A DNA stretch of 9,331 nt, from the NCBI GenBank assembly GCA_040377825.1, contig JBEINZ010000121.1, forward strand, positions 1 to 9,331, read 5' to 3'. Source of the DNA: JBEINZ01 sp040377825 (GTDB lineage: Bacteria > Pseudomonadota > Alphaproteobacteria > Rhizobiales > Ancalomicrobiaceae). The first letter of the stretch is position 1. Every line of letters starts with the position of its first letter. Shown in pieces: positions 7,685-9,331 of this stretch. The notes under the pieces are model-generated. The model searched no databases and was not told the DNA's origin. It was given only the letters and a program-made list of their open reading frames with translations. The translations under genes were made by a program, and so were the position numbers.

Positions 7685-7704
7685 CGCCCGGTCCATTCCG
7701 GGTG
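7685..7704 (+). promoter_or_regulatory. Hairpin just upstream of the mmsA ribosome-binding site
   Basis: CGCCCGG and CCGGGTG can pair as a 7-bp stem including one G-U pair, with a 6-nt loop (TCCATT). The Shine-Dalgarno AGAGGGG begins within a few bases of the stem. There is no T-run, so it is not a classical terminator. It could tune mmsA translation or mark an mRNA processing point. Confidence 0.4.
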
Positions 7705-7717
7705 CAGAGGGGAACCT

Positions 7718-9214
7718 ATGGAAACGATTCAGAATGCCTTCGGCGGCCGCAAGGTGACGTCGGCGTCGACGCGCACACAACCGGTCTTCAACCCCGCGAC
7801 TGGCGAACAGTCGGCGATCCTGCCGTTGTCGACCCTCGAGGAAATCGACGCCGCCGTTGCCGCTGCCAAGAAGGCCGCGCCGGACTGGGGAACGACGCCG
7901 CCGCTGAAGCGCATGAAATATATGTTCAAGTTCAAGGAGCTGCTTGACCGGCACGCCGCCGATATCGCACGCGCCATCTCCAAGGAGCATGGCAAGACCC
8001 ACTCCGACGCGCTCGGCGAGGTCGCCCGCGGCATTGAAGTGGTCGATTTTGCCTGCGGCATCCCGCATCTGCTGAAGGGCGAATTCAGCCGCAATGTCGG
8101 CCCCGACATCGACAGCTGGTCGGATCGCCAGCCGCTCGGCGTTGTCGCCGGCATCACGCCGTTCAACTTTCCGGCCATGGTGCCAATGTGGATGTATCCG
8201 GTGGCGATCGCCTGCGGCAATACCTTCGTCCTGAAGCCGTCCGAGCGCGACCCTTCCGCGCCGATGCTGATCTGGGACCTTTTTCAGGAAGCCGGGTTCC
8301 CGGTCGGCGTGTTCAATATCGTCCACGGCGATAAGACCGCGGTCGACGCCATCCTCGATCATCCGGACATCAAGGCGGTGAGCTTTGTCGGCTCAACCCC
8401 GATCGCGGAATATGTCTATGCGCGCGGCACCGCAAAGGGTAAGCGCGTCCAGGCGCTCGGCGGCGCGAAAAACCACATGATCGTCATGCCTGACGCGGAC
8501 ATGGACAAGGCCGTCGACGCCCTGATGGGCGCCGGCTACGGCTCGGCCGGCGAACGCTGCATGGCGATTTCGGTCGCGGTACCCGTCGGCAAGGGCACGG
8601 CCGACGCCTTGGTAGAGGCCCTGGCTCCGAAGGTGCGCGCGCTCAAGGTTGGGCCGGCGACGGATCCGGAGGCCGAGATGGGACCGGTCATCACGGCAGA
8701 AGCGAAGAGCCGGATCTCCGGGCTGATCGACCACGGCGTACGCGAGGGCGCGGAGCTAGTCGTGGACGGACGTGGCCTCGAGTTGCAAGGCTACGAGAAC
8801 GGCTATTACCTCGGCGGCTCACTGTTCGATCGCGTGACCAAGGACATGACGATCTACAAGACCGAGATCTTCGGTCCGGTGCTCTCGGTTTTGCGCGCTG
8901 ATAGCTATGACGAGGCGATCAACCTCATCAATGCGCATGAATATGGCAACGGCACAGCGATCTTCACCCGCGACGGCGATGCTGCGCGCGCCTTCGCCGA
9001 CAAGATCGAGGTCGGCATGGTCGGCATCAATGTTCCGCTACCGGTTCCCGTCGCCTATCACTCGTTTGGTGGCTGGAAACGTTCACTCTTCGGCGATCAT
9101 GCGATTTATGGACCAGAAGGTGTCCGTTTTTATACGCGATTGAAAACGGTCACCAGCAGATGGCCGACCGGCATCCGTTCTGGCGCAGAGTTCAACTTCC
9201 CAAGCCTGAAGTAA
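7718..9214 (+). CDS. mmsA: CoA-acylating methylmalonate/malonate-semialdehyde dehydrogenase
   Basis: The enzyme oxidises malonate semialdehyde to acetyl-CoA and methylmalonate semialdehyde to propionyl-CoA with NAD+ and CoA, releasing CO2. The 498-residue length is normal. Aldehyde-dehydrogenase features are ITPFNFP (146-152) with N150, FVGST (223-227), catalytic C281 in GSAGERCMA, and EIFGPV (383-388). The usual ELGGK general-base motif is replaced by ALGGAKNH (246-253), as in the CoA-dependent MmsA/IolA group. R104 in GEVARGIE and R280 next to the catalytic Cys fit the two invariant arginines of that group. AGAGGGG is 5 nt upstream of ATG. Being third behind the aminotransferase and cupin, it most likely finishes beta-alanine and 3-aminoisobutyrate breakdown; valine or inositol catabolism is also possible for this family. 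Confidence 0.95.
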   Translation: METIQNAFGGRKVTSASTRTQPVFNPATGEQSAILPLSTLEEIDAAVAAAKKAAPDWGTTPPLKRMKYMFKFKELLDRHAADIARAISKEHGKTHSDALGEVARGIEVVDFACGIPHLLKGEFSRNVGPDIDSWSDRQPLGVVAGITPFNFPAMVPMWMYPVAIACGNTFVLKPSERDPSAPMLIWDLFQEAGFPVGVFNIVHGDKTAVDAILDHPDIKAVSFVGSTPIAEYVYARGTAKGKRVQALGGAKNHMIVMPDADMDKAVDALMGAGYGSAGERCMAISVAVPVGKGTADALVEALAPKVRALKVGPATDPEAEMGPVITAEAKSRISGLIDHGVREGAELVVDGRGLELQGYENGYYLGGSLFDRVTKDMTIYKTEIFGPVLSVLRADSYDEAINLINAHEYGNGTAIFTRDGDAARAFADKIEVGMVGINVPLPVPVAYHSFGGWKRSLFGDHAIYGPEGVRFYTRLKTVTSRWPTGIRSGAEFNFPSLK

Positions 9215-9331
9215 TCGTCCGCGAAGGTTTGACTTTGATCGGATCTCGGCTGGCATCTGCTTGATGAACTCGTAAGTATCTGTTCTTCAAGATAATTTCA
9301 TGGCTAATCTCTGCGACTTGATTGGCACTGA

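Noticed and set aside
9300..9331. Possible start of another gene at the right edge (MANLCDLIGT, open)
   Set aside because: Only about ten codons are visible with a poor ribosome site, which is too little to call.
9215..9331. Minus-strand open frame reading about 40 codons after mmsA (includes LKNRYLRVHQ)
   Set aside because: It has no start context, uses AGA, TTA and CGA codons unlike the neighbours, and stops just inside the mmsA end; it is probably chance. No mmsA terminator hairpin was seen here either.

Overview
The window is high-GC DNA with protein and codon signatures of an alphaproteobacterium, probably Hyphomicrobiales. This taxonomic guess rests on overall protein character, not on a marker gene. 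Six genes are complete and one large gene runs off the left edge. No RNA genes, insertion sequences or CRISPR arrays were seen.

Layout. (1) Bases 1-2264, minus strand: a membrane-anchored sensor with two transmembrane segments and at least four PAS domains. Its output domain lies beyond the left edge, and it appears to start at TTG. (2) Bases 2265-2475: an AT-rich spacer. (3) Bases 2476-5174, minus strand: preT and preA in that transcriptional order, 14 nt apart. They encode the two subunits of bacterial NAD-dependent dihydropyrimidine dehydrogenase. (4) Bases 5175-5319: the preT leader, with a consensus-like -35 element and two dyad symmetries. (5) Bases 5320-5883, minus strand: a helix-turn-helix/cupin regulator. 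(6) Bases 5884-5996: a divergent control region with a TTCAG-N5-CTGAA dyad inside the predicted promoter of the regulator. (7) Bases 5997-9214, plus strand: a beta-alanine:pyruvate-type omega-aminotransferase, a small cupin, and a CoA-acylating (methyl)malonate-semialdehyde dehydrogenase. (8) Bases 9215-9331: no supported gene.

How the genes fit together. PreT/PreA would reduce uracil or thymine to the 5,6-dihydro compounds. After two hydrolytic steps these become beta-alanine or 3-aminoisobutyrate. The aminotransferase would turn those into malonate or methylmalonate semialdehyde, and MmsA would convert the semialdehydes to acetyl-CoA or propionyl-CoA. The window therefore holds the first and last steps of reductive pyrimidine catabolism. 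The two middle enzymes, dihydropyrimidinase and beta-ureidopropionase, are not here and must be outside the window if the pathway is complete. The XRE/cupin protein is the obvious candidate local regulator. The role of the small cupin is unknown. The most interesting points are that cupin, the operator-like dyad in an apparently leaderless promoter, and the split pathway. I found no clear evidence of a wholly new system.
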